Shown here one piece after another: positions 8,112-17,283 of a DNA stretch of 64,000 nt. The stretch spans positions 62,001-126,000 of the forward strand of contig JADKGC010000005.1 in the NCBI GenBank assembly GCA_016717205.1. The letters are read 5' to 3'. A program made the position numbers and the translations under genes. The first letter of the stretch is position 1; each line of letters starts with the position of its first letter. This DNA is from Candidatus Flexifilum breve (GTDB lineage Bacteria; Chloroflexota; Anaerolineae; Aggregatilineales; Phototrophicaceae). The notes beneath the pieces are model-generated. The model was not told where the DNA came from. It worked only from the letters and a program-made list of their open reading frames with translations, and made no database searches.

Positions 8112-9963
8112 GATCGCAAACGAGCATCCCGATTGGGATGTGTACGACGATTTCACCGGCGTGGAGCCGCCCCGAATGCTGCGCGATCCGGCGCTGCCCG
8201 TGACGCTCTACGACACGCTTGTGCCGCTCGATCACGAGGAACAGTACGTTCCCAACCATCTGGACGGGGACGGAACGGTGCATTTTTTCGCGGCGGTCGA
8301 TGTCTCGAACGAACCGAACGGGGACGATCTGGCGTATGAGCTGCGCTACTTCCGCGCGGCGCGGACCGACGATGGGCGGTTGGCGCATGACGCGCACCCG
8401 GTCATGCCGCTGGACAATCGGGGCGACTATGCCTTTCCGCGCCAGACGCTTGAAACCATGCTCATGGACGGCGATCTCGACAACGCGCAGGAACTCGCCT
8501 ACCAGATGGCGCGGTCGCATGGGCTGGCGTTTCCCGAACCGGAGGCGCTGCCCGCGCTCAATACGGGCGTGGACTATGCCTTTGAGGTTGGTGTCGGCGA
8601 TGACGGCGATCCGGCGCTGGAAGCGGTCAAGCGCTGGCGCGACGGCGCACAGGATCATGAAGCCCGCCAGCCGATTGCCGGATATGGTATGAGCGAAGAA
8701 GCGGCGCGCGATCAGGCGGAACTGGTTGACTTGCGTGAGACACGCGGACTGGAAGCGGCGATGAACCTCGCTGAGAGCATGGCGGTGTCGAGCGGCGCGC
8801 TGCACGATGGGCGCGCCGATCCCCGCTTCTTTACCGACGGTCCGCCTGATCCGTTCACGACCAACGCCGAGCGCGATCGGTCGCTGGATGAGGACACGCA
8901 GCGGCTTGCGCCCGTTGAACCTGATGCGGCGGTCGCTGCCTTTGAGGAACACTTCGCAGACTCAGCCTATCGCCTGCTCCAGCCCGTCGATCCGACGGTC
9001 AACTATTCCTTCGAGGTCATGCCCGCCGATCCGTGGACGCTGGAACTGACGGCAGACAAGTGGTGGCTCGAAGCGAATGGGCGGGTCGGTCATGAGGGGC
9101 AGACGCTCAAGACCTACTCACTGGAGTCGTATGAGTGGGAGCGCGAGATCGAGCGCGAAATCGCGGCGCTGGATCGCGAGAACCTGCACCGCACCTATCA
9201 GGAGGAAGGCTTGGAAGCCGCCATGCGGCGGGCGGAAGGGATTGCGGTGGCAAACGGGGAACTGAACGCGGATCGCGCTGACGGGCGGTTGTTCACGGAC
9301 GGACCGACCGACCGTTTCACGACGGTGCGCGAAGCGGAACTCGTGGGGCTGGACAATACGCAGTTGGACGAACCGATTCGCGATATCACCAACGACGAAA
9401 CAGCGGAGATGCCCGGCGTTAGCGTCCCTGATACGGACGAACCCGAACCGGGCAGTTGGGATGAACTGGTCGCGCAGCAGCGGGGTCACGTTGAACCGGA
9501 GTCTGATCCGCACTACTGGCAGATGCACTATCGCCCGGTTGAAACACCGGAGGGTGAGCCACTGGGGACGGCGCTGTTCGTGACTGAATTCCCGCAGCTT
9601 CCGCCCGACTTCGACGACTATATCGAGGCGAACGGAATGGATGATTCGGTCTATCCGACCGAGGCGCGCACGCTGGAGATGGCGCATTTCGCCAGCACTG
9701 ACGATGCACAGAAGTTCGAGACGGAGTTTCGCTCGTATCTGGTGCCGGGGCTGCTGGACGGACCGGAACTCGCGCCGGAGGTGGCAAAGCTCGAAGGGCT
9801 GTCCAGCGAGTGGGAGGACATGGACTATCGCGGCATTGTGGACTACATGAGTGGTGATCGCACCATCGTGCGCGAGGCAGACGACTGGCATCTGCACAAT
9901 CCAAATGCTGAGCGAGAGGCGCAAGAACAGTTCGAGAATCCACAGACAGATATCGACTTCTAA
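8098..9963 (+). CDS. Large acidic repeat protein of unknown function
   Basis: A 621-residue, strongly acidic protein with an internal duplication. A segment of about 45 residues containing GLEAAMNLAESMAVSSGAL and FFTDGPPDPFTT recurs about 150 residues later as GLEAAMRRAEGIAVANGEL and LFTDGPTDRFTT. A weaker relative is at the end of the preceding acidic protein. There is no signal peptide or membrane segment; the C-terminus is TDIDF. It ends the topoisomerase-like operon and is followed by a terminator. Function is unknown; DNA mimicry or a scaffold role is possible. Confidence 0.55.
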   Translation: MTDSKIANEHPDWDVYDDFTGVEPPRMLRDPALPVTLYDTLVPLDHEEQYVPNHLDGDGTVHFFAAVDVSNEPNGDDLAYELRYFRAARTDDGRLAHDAHPVMPLDNRGDYAFPRQTLETMLMDGDLDNAQELAYQMARSHGLAFPEPEALPALNTGVDYAFEVGVGDDGDPALEAVKRWRDGAQDHEARQPIAGYGMSEEAARDQAELVDLRETRGLEAAMNLAESMAVSSGALHDGRADPRFFTDGPPDPFTTNAERDRSLDEDTQRLAPVEPDAAVAAFEEHFADSAYRLLQPVDPTVNYSFEVMPADPWTLELTADKWWLEANGRVGHEGQTLKTYSLESYEWEREIEREIAALDRENLHRTYQEEGLEAAMRRAEGIAVANGELNADRADGRLFTDGPTDRFTTVREAELVGLDNTQLDEPIRDITNDETAEMPGVSVPDTDEPEPGSWDELVAQQRGHVEPESDPHYWQMHYRPVETPEGEPLGTALFVTEFPQLPPDFDDYIEANGMDDSVYPTEARTLEMAHFASTDDAQKFETEFRSYLVPGLLDGPELAPEVAKLEGLSSEWEDMDYRGIVDYMSGDRTIVREADDWHLHNPNAEREAQEQFENPQTDIDF

Positions 9964-9969
9964 GCAATA

Positions 9970-9994
9970 AGCCCGACATGCTAGTCGGGCTTTT
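9970..9994. terminator. Bidirectional intrinsic terminator
   Basis: The stem GCCCGAC/GTCGGGC (9971-9977/9984-9990) with a 6-base loop is followed by TTTT on the plus strand. It lies between two convergent genes, and the stop codon of the minus-strand HU-like gene (9983-9981) falls within its loop. Confidence 0.8.
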
Positions 9995-10268
9995 GTCTAT
10001 CTATTTCTGTTTGCAGTCGGGTTCGCAAATGTTTGCCCGTCGTCGTCCGCAATCGGGCAAAGCTGCGTATCTGCTTTGTGATGGGATGCCTTCGGTCAAT
10101 TCTCTGCACATCGAGTTTGCAAAAGCCCTCCAGTTCAATGTGTCCTCCCTGCGTAAGTTCTTCCGTCCATACCTCCATCAAAGTTTCAATCACGCGCTGC
10201 ACATCGCGATTGGGCAACCGTGTACGCCGTCCAATTTCGCGCACCATCTTCTGCTTGTTCAGGCTCAT
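9981..10268 (-). CDS. HU/IHF-like DNA-binding protein 2
   Basis: A 95-residue protein with an HU-like pattern (MVREIGRRTRLPNRDVQRVI, LMEVWTEELTQGGHIELEGF). The ATG at 10268 is preferred because it overlaps the coupling-protein stop (ATGA) and has GGAG upstream; an upstream ATG lies inside the previous gene. It is the last gene of the RHH-relaxase 2-coupling protein operon. Its stop codon sits in the loop of the shared terminator. Confidence 0.6.
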   Translation of the reverse strand: MSLNKQKMVREIGRRTRLPNRDVQRVIETLMEVWTEELTQGGHIELEGFCKLDVQRIDRRHPITKQIRSFARLRTTTGKHLRTRLQTEIDRQKPD

Positions 10269-12289
10269 GGAGTCATCTCCGGCTGATTCTTTTTCCATCG
10301 AGCACGCAGATCGGTTACGGTTGTCAGCTTGACCTTGCCGCCTGCTGCCTGTTCGGTCGTTGCTTTCACTTCGGCTAGCTTCGCCCGCGCTGCGATCTCG
10401 ATGGTTGATGGACCGCCCGCGATTCCTTCCGCAGTGGGAACTTCGGTGGCTTCCGGTTCAAAGTCGTCGAAATCGATTCCTCGCTCCAGCAGCAGCGGTT
10501 CGTTCGCGTTCGATGAACGTAAACGCCGCTTCCAGTCATCGCGCTCGTAAAAACGTGTCAGCCGTGCATTCAGGATGACCTGCGTGGCGAAGCCCGTCTC
10601 AACATAGCGGGCGAAGATCGTGCAGTTGCCGACCTGCGGCGTGATGACTTCATCGACGGTTAGCAGCGGACGCTGCCGGAGGTGGCTGTTCGGGTCATCC
10701 TGATTGGCATCCGTCGTCGCTGTGCCGCTTGCCTTGCTGTAGAACTCAGCGGTGTCCGCGTCGCAGCCGCCGTAGATCACCTGCGTCGCCAGCCCGGTGA
10801 ACAGCGCCTGCGTCCCTTCACGTCCGTACAGCATCTCGAACTGCCCCTTGGTCTGCGCACCAATCAGGATCGAGATGCGCCGCTTGCGGACGAGGTTGAC
10901 ATCGGCGACGAGGCTGTCGAGCTTGCCGAGCGTCGGGAACTCATCGAGGATTACGCCGACCGGGACGGGCAGCGGACCTTTGTTGCGCTCGCCAATCGTA
11001 TCGAGGTCGAGCATGAGCTTGCGCAGCGTCGCGCCGAGATACGACGCATACACGGCGCGCATTCGTCCCGGACAGGTCAGCACGACGACGGTGGGCTGCT
11101 CAACCACCAGTTCGGCATCGAAGTCCGAAGCGGAGGTGTTGGCACGCACGTCGATGGATGCCCAACCGGTGAGCGCCGTTGCCAGCGTCGCAATCACGTT
11201 CGATGCGACCTTGCCATCCGATCCGACCGATGCGATGAAGCTGTTCGCCAGCAGCGCCGCGTCGTCTTTCTTGGATTTGAGCGCCTTCGCCAGTGCCTTC
11301 ACGTCGTTCATGGCGTTGTAGATCGCGCCAAGATTGTCGAAGCGGATGAGGCAGGCGGCGAGCAGCGCGGCGGCGCTGTCCGTCCAGAAGCGATTGTCGC
11401 CCTGCGCCGACGGCACCAGCACATCAGCAATCGCCCGCGCATCCGACACGTTATCAATGCCCTCCGCGAGGTTGTAGCGCGGTCCGGCGGCACTGGTTGG
11501 ATCGTGTACCACGACTAGGTGGCGAGTGACAGCGGCATACTTGAGGATATGGGCGGTGATTTCGCCCTGCGGATCAGCGACCACGAGCGAATGTCCGGAG
11601 AGCATTCGGTCGGCAATCGCTGGGAGGATGATCCCCTGCGTCTTGCCTGAGCCGGGACCGCCCAACGTCAGGATGCCACGCGCTACGTCTTCTCCGCCCA
11701 AACAAAACTGCCCCGTACCCACATCAAGCCGCCGCTTGCTCTCGCCCCAGAAAGCGCCAAGCAGGATCAAGCCTTCGGGATCGGGACGGCGAAAGCGGCG
11801 GTACTCGCGCAGGGTGCAGAAGTGCGACGATCCCAACGCCCCGCGTTTGATCATCGGCGCGCGCAATCGGTCGATTTTCTCTCGCAGCCAACCGCCGTTC
11901 CGCAGCAGGCTGTGTAACCCGATGGCAGTCATCATCAGGAGGAACACCAGAAACATGCCGAACAGGAACAGACGCATCGTGTGGATGCCCGGCGGTGCGC
12001 CAACCAGCAGATCGATCACATCACTCGTGTTGGAGCGTCCCCGCTTCACTGCCTGATCGCCAAGCAGCATCAGATAGATGGTTGCTACTGTCAGCAGCAC
12101 GAGGGCATAAGTTACAGCGAGCAGGACACGCTGCACCCACGAGGCATTCGCGCCTTCATCGCTCGTCCGGCGGATGCTTGCCCCTAGTGCCCCTGCTGTG
12201 ATCAGCATAACCATTGGCGCGCAGCATAGCAGCGGAAAGAGCAACCCACTTAGTCCGTCGCGCCCATCCGTAAATAGCCAGTAAATCAC
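10265..12289 (-). CDS. VirD4/TraG-type conjugative coupling protein (T4CP)
   Basis: A protein of about 674 residues with four hydrophobic segments in the first 140, then a P-loop ATPase domain: Walker A GGPGSGKTQGIILP and Walker B VGVILDEFPTLG, plus the IGAQTKGQF segment typical of VirD4/TraD proteins. It would dock the relaxase-DNA complex to a type IV secretion channel at the inner membrane. The GTG start at 12289 is preferred: AGGAG lies 6 bases upstream and GTGA overlaps the stop of the small membrane gene. An ATG at 12328 would give a 43-base overlap. No secretion-channel genes are seen in the window except a VirB4-like fragment. Confidence 0.85.
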   Translation of the reverse strand: MIYWLFTDGRDGLSGLLFPLLCCAPMVMLITAGALGASIRRTSDEGANASWVQRVLLAVTYALVLLTVATIYLMLLGDQAVKRGRSNTSDVIDLLVGAPPGIHTMRLFLFGMFLVFLLMMTAIGLHSLLRNGGWLREKIDRLRAPMIKRGALGSSHFCTLREYRRFRRPDPEGLILLGAFWGESKRRLDVGTGQFCLGGEDVARGILTLGGPGSGKTQGIILPAIADRMLSGHSLVVADPQGEITAHILKYAAVTRHLVVVHDPTSAAGPRYNLAEGIDNVSDARAIADVLVPSAQGDNRFWTDSAAALLAACLIRFDNLGAIYNAMNDVKALAKALKSKKDDAALLANSFIASVGSDGKVASNVIATLATALTGWASIDVRANTSASDFDAELVVEQPTVVVLTCPGRMRAVYASYLGATLRKLMLDLDTIGERNKGPLPVPVGVILDEFPTLGKLDSLVADVNLVRKRRISILIGAQTKGQFEMLYGREGTQALFTGLATQVIYGGCDADTAEFYSKASGTATTDANQDDPNSHLRQRPLLTVDEVITPQVGNCTIFARYVETGFATQVILNARLTRFYERDDWKRRLRSSNANEPLLLERGIDFDDFEPEATEVPTAEGIAGGPSTIEIAARAKLAEVKATTEQAAGGKVKLTTVTDLRARWKKNQPEMTP

Positions 12290-12468
12290 GAATTTCTCCT
12301 CTGGCGACTGCTGCGCCGCCCGATCCACCAGCCGATCAGCGCGACGGATAACACGATGAGATAGATACCTTCGCCGTTGGGTAACTTAAAAATGCGTCCG
12401 ATAGCTGCTCCTGCCAGCACAAGCGTGAGCAGGGCGAACAGTCCAAGCCAGTGATGTCTTTGCATCAT
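12286..12468 (-). CDS. Small membrane protein (two TM segments)
   Basis: A 60-residue protein with two hydrophobic helices (LGLFALLTLVLAGAAIG and GIYLIVLSVALIGWWIG) and a basic tail. It lies 5 bases after relaxase 2 and overlaps the coupling-protein start. It could assist the coupling protein in the membrane. No family was recognised. Confidence 0.5.
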   Translation of the reverse strand: MMQRHHWLGLFALLTLVLAGAAIGRIFKLPNGEGIYLIVLSVALIGWWIGRRSSRQRRNS

Positions 12469-12473
12469 CCCTC

Positions 12474-13139
12474 CTAGCGGGAGAAAAAGTCGTCTAAATC
12501 GATATCGTCGTCGCGCTGCACCTCTGCTTCGGGTTCTTCGCGCAGCGGTCGCCAGTCAATCCCGCGCTCGTCGAGCATGTCCGCAAAGTGATGTGCCGCG
12601 ATTTCTCGAAACAAGCGGTCATGCCCTTTCGATGAGTTGTTGTATACAGGCAGCCGATCTGCGGTGGAAGGTACTGTGCCTGGCAGGATGACATGGGTGT
12701 GGAGATGTTCATGTGACGGTTCTCCATCCTTCGGTTTGGTTTTCGCGGTGTGCATGATGTAGCTGTATTCCGGCACGTCGAAGCCGCGCTCAGTGTAGTA
12801 GTCCTCAACCACGCGCTCAGTCAGTTCGTAGATCAGATTGCGTCGTTCTCCTTCTGGCACTAGTTCCATCAGATCGGGAGCAGGTGAAATTACCCATGTC
12901 CAAGCGAGGACATGCTTGCTCTGCAATGCATCGCAATTCCGGTAGATTTCTCCATGCGACAGCCCCATACCCCGATCCTGCCAGCGCTCGTAGTCACGCG
13001 ACTGGGCGAGGTGGTTGTTGCGTTTGTCTCTGTACTGCAAATATTTGAGTGTGGCTTTCAATCCTTGTCGCCCCGTGCCGCGTCCGCTGCGTTTCAAGCC
13101 CTTGTACGCCAAATCCGCGATGATGATCGGTTTGGTCAT
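12474..13139 (-). CDS. Relaxase/mobilisation nuclease 2 (short form)
   Basis: A 221-residue homologue of relaxases 1 and 3. Shared features are the start MTKPIII, LKATLKYLQYRDKRN, the block GMGLSHGEIYRNCDALQSKH, and the histidine motif HEHLHTHVILPGT. The C-terminus is acidic (DIDLDDFFSR). It is encoded directly between its RHH partner (ATGA overlap) and a small membrane protein, in the same operon as the coupling protein, so this is the most complete mobilisation set in the window. Confidence 0.65.
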   Translation of the reverse strand: MTKPIIIADLAYKGLKRSGRGTGRQGLKATLKYLQYRDKRNNHLAQSRDYERWQDRGMGLSHGEIYRNCDALQSKHVLAWTWVISPAPDLMELVPEGERRNLIYELTERVVEDYYTERGFDVPEYSYIMHTAKTKPKDGEPSHEHLHTHVILPGTVPSTADRLPVYNNSSKGHDRLFREIAAHHFADMLDERGIDWRPLREEPEAEVQRDDDIDLDDFFSR

Positions 13140-13510
13140 GTTTCTTCTTTCAGTTCGCGCACGGCGGCGATCTGCGCCAGCAGCGCTTCCCCATCGCGCT
13201 TAGCGGTGACAATCGCATCTTCGATGGCGTGACCACTCTCGTCACCTAAAACAGCAGCGAGCAGATAGATCAAAACGTGCATCTGAAAGGTGAGCGTAGT
13301 TTCGAGACGATCAAGCCGGGCTTGCAGTGTCTTCTGAAAATGACGACGGCTGCCCACCACGTCAGATTGTTCATCAAGGTATTGCCGGATCGCTTCGCGG
13401 ATGAGGTCGTTTTCTTTGACCTCCCTTCCACGTTTGGCGACGATCTGCGCCAGCAGGTCGCGCATTTCTGGGGTCATGCTGATACTGCGGCGGACAGTTT
13501 TGGTCGCCAT
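13136..13510 (-). CDS. RHH-type mobilisation accessory protein 2
   Basis: A 124-residue protein with an N-terminal RHH domain (RRSISMTPEMRDLLAQIV, then ENDLIREAIRQYLDEQ). It is followed by the family motif DVVGSRRHFQK, then a heptad-like helix and a hydrophobic segment (FQMHVLIYLLAAVLG). It probably binds the structured DNA upstream, where two GGAATCGTACAG repeats lie 60-90 bases before its start. Its stop overlaps the start of relaxase 2. Confidence 0.65.
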   Translation of the reverse strand: MATKTVRRSISMTPEMRDLLAQIVAKRGREVKENDLIREAIRQYLDEQSDVVGSRRHFQKTLQARLDRLETTLTFQMHVLIYLLAAVLGDESGHAIEDAIVTAKRDGEALLAQIAAVRELKEET

Positions 13511-13570
13511 CGGCTTTGCTCCACACTTTGCACTCCATCGATTGTGTCAGAAGCGCAGTGGTGAACAGCC

Positions 13571-13602
13571 GGAATCGTACAGTGAGGGATGGAATCGTAC
13601 AG
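13571..13602. repeat. Direct repeat pair GGAATCGTACAG (candidate RHH operator)
   Basis: Two identical 12-base repeats at 13571-13582 and 13591-13602, spaced exactly 20 bases start to start (about two helical turns), upstream of the RHH2-relaxase 2-coupling protein operon. This is the usual geometry for RHH protein binding. Confidence 0.45.
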
Positions 13603-13639
13603 AGGTCAAGTCAGAAATGCGGGTGGCGTGCAGCACTCG

Positions 13640-13930
13640 CGTTTTTCGAACGCACGCCGTAGGGGTGCGTTCGGTGGGCAGTACATACCGCCCACGTACC
13701 AGACAGCACCGCAGGGCTGTCTGGGTGCGCCACGTAGTGGCGTACATTAGCCCCCACCGGCGTCTGAGGTGGCTAGGTTTTACCTAGCGCCCAACTCCGC
13801 CGATGATTCAGCTGCGCTGAACACACTGTCGGCAGCCTCTAATGCACCCGTCTGCGACGGCTGCATTGCGGCGGGGTTGGTCGGCATCGCGCAGCGATGC
13901 TGGCGCTCCCTTGCGGGAGCGCCAATGGCG
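13640..13930. other. Non-coding region with at least seven serial perfect hairpins (candidate oriT)
   Basis: Between the RHH2 gene and the defence operon no gene is seen. Perfect inverted repeats follow one another: 13647-13655/13665-13673 (CGAACGCAC), 13674-13679/13690-13695, 13699-13707/13716-13724 (CCAGACAGC), 13728-13733/13737-13742, 13773-13778/13782-13787, 13884-13890/13894-13900 and 13902-13910/13915-13923 (GGCGCTCCC). The position beside a relaxase operon suggests transfer-origin DNA; a structured RNA is the alternative. Confidence 0.5.
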
Positions 13931-13968
13931 TGCGACGCAGATAGAACAAGGTTGGCAGCGAGCCTCGA

Positions 13969-16900
13969 CTACTGCTTAGGATTGACGCTCACCCGTGCGG
14001 TACGGCTGATCTGGACGACGCTCTCTTTGATGCTCAATTCGATGAAGTCCAAATCCATGCCTTCTGTGTGAGTGGCATTCAGGCTGACGCGAATGTTGAC
14101 GTTCGCACCTTTTGCCACGAGCGGCTGAATGACCGAGTTATAGAACTGACGCCAGTCCAGCGGATTCAACTCGATTTCGACATTCACGCCATCGTAGCGG
14201 ACAACGCCACGCGGCGGGGTATCGCCGTCGAGTGTGACGACTGGTGCGTCGTCGTCTGCGCTTGAGTTATCGTCAACAGCATCACTGCCGGGGATATAGA
14301 CAGGCTCTGGCGGTGGGGGATAGCGCAGCGGACGCGCACGCTCGGCATTGAGCAACCACGCGAATTCGCTAATGGCGAACTGATCGGCTGGCATTCGTTC
14401 GTCGAAGTAGATTTTGTCCGGTTTGGACGGGCTCCCTGTGCAGTAGCCGAATAATCCGCGCTGCACCCCTTCAGCGATGGTCTCCTGCAAGACACGCTGC
14501 GACGCAAGCATGGGCAGATAATCGTAGCGGGCGAACGCATCCCACAAATCCTGCGTCTTCACGGCATCCTGATCGGCACGCCATAAACCGGCGAAGCGCT
14601 CATCTGTACGGCGCATCATGTGATCGACCGCAAACTTCTCCAGCAAACGCTCTCCGTCAGTCAGGCGATCCCACACGCGCTGCGCGAGCGTGTCATTCTG
14701 GCGATAGGGCTTGATGCCGCTCTCCCACACGATCCAGGGGTCGTCGTTTTTGCCAGCGGTCGCGGTGATAATGTACGCTCCCCAAATGGCAGAGGGCAGA
14801 CCGACCCGTGCCGCCGCAAGCTGTGAGCGGAGTTCTTCGCGGACATGATCTTTGAGCGTGCGTCCGGTCGCCGTATCGATGTCTTCGAGCGCGATCAGGC
14901 GAATGGCTGCCTGCTCCATATTGGCGTAACCGTCGGGCGTGGGGAGGACGAAAACTACCGTATTGCGGAACTGACGGTGTTTGTCACCCGCACTGCGGAG
15001 AATGCCATCAATGAACACCTGCGCCCGGATTTCGGGATCGTCTTCACGAAACCAGCGATCAGGTGGCGCAACCACCAGTTTGAGCGCACTGTTATCCCGG
15101 ACGAGCCGCGAATCTTCGGGCCAGATGATCGGTTTGCCGAACTTCGTCCCGGCAAGGCTCTCGACGGCTGCATAGACGATCTCACCCAGTTTATCCGCGT
15201 CCTGACGCAGCGCGTCCATTCGCTGAACGAGCATCATGTTGAGGTTGGGATCGACGCCGAGGCGGGAAAGTGCGCCTTCCTTCTCCATGTACCACAGCGC
15301 CGCTTCGAGCTTGCCATACGCATCGGCTGCCAGCGCCGGGATCACATCCGGTTGAAGGATGCCGAGCCAGAGCTGCGGCTTTGTCCCGCCGATGAATCCG
15401 CCTGCGCCCATATGTGAGTACATGAACAGCGCCGTCCCCAGACCCTCGCACAGCCCGAAGCGGTAATAATCTCCGCCGATGCGCTGATCAACGCTTTCCG
15501 CCTTCGATTCGGGCAGCCCGGCGATGTCTGAACCAATCGCGGACTCGTACCCGGCGGGGCTGTCTACATGACCGAGTAGTTCGCGGCGGATTTCCGGTTC
15601 TGCCAAATCGATATGCCCGACATGGATGAGCGGCGCGCCGTGATTCTTGCGGTACAGGCTGCTCACCACCAGCGCCAGCAAACGTAAAACACCGCGCGTC
15701 TTCTGGAAGCCCTGAATCGTCCCCCAGCGGTCGCGCAGCACATCGATCAGATCGGGGTGGAAGGGATACGACTGGGTGATGCGTTCACGGTAGGACGGCT
15801 CCAGCACATGCTGTGGGAAGACGCTGCTGTTCTCGCGGTAGTATTTCCAGTAGGCATCGGCGATGCGCTTGTGATCTTCTGCCGTGCCCACTTTCTCGAA
15901 CAGGCGGCGGCGCAATATCTCATAGATTTCCGCACTTTCGGCAGTGACTTCGGTGCGCTGCACACGCTCCAAGATCGTCTTGAACGTGCCCTGCACGCGG
16001 GTGAGTTCTTCCTGCATCCGCCGCGCCGCTTCACCAAAAATCTGCTGTGGGCTGCTGGTCAGCGTCAAGACCATCAGCGCATTTGGCTGCGGATCGACCG
16101 CCTGCGTGAGCGCCTTGATGAACGACTGCACCTGTTCGACCAGATAGCCGCGACCGACCTTGACACCGGCGGCTTTCGTCGCGTAGTCCAACACTTCATC
16201 AAGCAGAATCAGCACGGGTTTATTGAGCGCCCGCAGCATCTCGGTGATGTCGCGTGAACCGGGCGCGCTCATGGCTTCATCGCTGGCACGCAGAAATTCA
16301 TACGCCTTCGCGCCGCCCAATTGATACGCCATTTCGCCCCACAGCGTTTTGAGCGTCAGCCCATCTGCCGTGATGCGGGCTTTGGTGGGGGAGAGATACG
16401 AGCCATCCAGCACGGCGACGGCTGCTTGTGGCGGTTCTTCGACGCGGGCTTCATTGGTGAGGGAGCGCACATCTTCGCGGTCTTTGAGCGCATAACCGTG
16501 CTTGGCAAGGTGATACATCGCCAGCAGGGTATGAGTTTTGCCGCCGCCGAAGGTGGTATCCAACTGGACGACCGACGCGCCCGTGCCACGACCGGATAAC
16601 CGCCCCATCATCTGCACCAACTGAGCACGCAGCCCGCGTGTGATGTAGGTGAGGTCGAAGAATTCCGCCGGATCGGCGTATTCTGGCTGACCGCTGCCCG
16701 ATTCGGCGGCGATTTCACCGAGATGGATGGCGAAGATGCCGAGATCAAACCGTCGTTCGCGGATGTCCCGGTTCGGTGCGGCGATCTGCGTCCATGAGGG
16801 GAGCACGCCTTTCGCGCGTTCCTCTTTCGGAGTGGGCAGCACTGCCGCCGCTTCTTCCGGCTTGGCGCGATTCGTCTCGATCAGGTATTGGGCGAGGAAC

Positions 16901-17283
16901 TGGCGCACGGTTTCGGCGTCGGTGCGCGACGGCGTATAGTCCTCGTGCGTGCAGTCGTTGCGGATGCCCACCACCGTCGCCAGCGTGCCGCTGTTGAGGA
17001 AACGCAGCTTGTATTTCAGCTTCTCGTTGAGCATTCGGAACAGGTCTTCAGCGCCGAAGAACCCGACCCACTGCCCAAACGTCACCTTCTTGACATCGCG
17101 GTGCTTCGACTGCAATGCAGCCTGAATGCGCGCCCGTTCCGTCCCCGCCAGCGCGTTATTGAGTTCGGCGTACAAATCCTTGAGCAGTGCCTCAATCGTG
17201 CTGCCCGCTGTATTGACCGCCTGCTTATATTTTTCGCTGGCGATCAGATCGCCGGTGTCTCGAAGCTCGCGCTCGTAGTCCAT
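13969..17283 (-). CDS. HEPN-DUF499 (COG1483-type) defence ATPase
   Basis: A 1104-residue protein. Residues about 1-145 look like a HEPN/Swt1-type domain with the motif RNDCTH (Arg108-His113), the Rx4H signature of HEPN ribonucleases. A large P-loop ATPase of the DUF499 type follows: Walker A TTFGGGKTHTLL (GGGKT 246-250) and Walker B VLILLDEVLDY (about 358-368). The C-terminal 120 residues are Asp/Pro-rich, then a small beta domain. DUF499 proteins are predicted to power modification-linked phage defence and are related to BREX BrxC/PglY. It is the last gene of a five-gene operon and starts at the base after the methyltransferase stop. Confidence 0.8.
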   Translation of the reverse strand: MDYERELRDTGDLIASEKYKQAVNTAGSTIEALLKDLYAELNNALAGTERARIQAALQSKHRDVKKVTFGQWVGFFGAEDLFRMLNEKLKYKLRFLNSGTLATVVGIRNDCTHEDYTPSRTDAETVRQFLAQYLIETNRAKPEEAAAVLPTPKEERAKGVLPSWTQIAAPNRDIRERRFDLGIFAIHLGEIAAESGSGQPEYADPAEFFDLTYITRGLRAQLVQMMGRLSGRGTGASVVQLDTTFGGGKTHTLLAMYHLAKHGYALKDREDVRSLTNEARVEEPPQAAVAVLDGSYLSPTKARITADGLTLKTLWGEMAYQLGGAKAYEFLRASDEAMSAPGSRDITEMLRALNKPVLILLDEVLDYATKAAGVKVGRGYLVEQVQSFIKALTQAVDPQPNALMVLTLTSSPQQIFGEAARRMQEELTRVQGTFKTILERVQRTEVTAESAEIYEILRRRLFEKVGTAEDHKRIADAYWKYYRENSSVFPQHVLEPSYRERITQSYPFHPDLIDVLRDRWGTIQGFQKTRGVLRLLALVVSSLYRKNHGAPLIHVGHIDLAEPEIRRELLGHVDSPAGYESAIGSDIAGLPESKAESVDQRIGGDYYRFGLCEGLGTALFMYSHMGAGGFIGGTKPQLWLGILQPDVIPALAADAYGKLEAALWYMEKEGALSRLGVDPNLNMMLVQRMDALRQDADKLGEIVYAAVESLAGTKFGKPIIWPEDSRLVRDNSALKLVVAPPDRWFREDDPEIRAQVFIDGILRSAGDKHRQFRNTVVFVLPTPDGYANMEQAAIRLIALEDIDTATGRTLKDHVREELRSQLAAARVGLPSAIWGAYIITATAGKNDDPWIVWESGIKPYRQNDTLAQRVWDRLTDGERLLEKFAVDHMMRRTDERFAGLWRADQDAVKTQDLWDAFARYDYLPMLASQRVLQETIAEGVQRGLFGYCTGSPSKPDKIYFDERMPADQFAISEFAWLLNAERARPLRYPPPPEPVYIPGSDAVDDNSSADDDAPVVTLDGDTPPRGVVRYDGVNVEIELNPLDWRQFYNSVIQPLVAKGANVNIRVSLNATHTEGMDLDFIELSIKESVVQISRTARVSVNPKQ

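Noticed and set aside
8032..8952. 306-codon minus-strand frame opposite the acidic repeat protein
   Set aside because: It is a mirror of a strongly codon-biased gene; the repeats and overlaps of the plus-strand operon make the latter the real gene.
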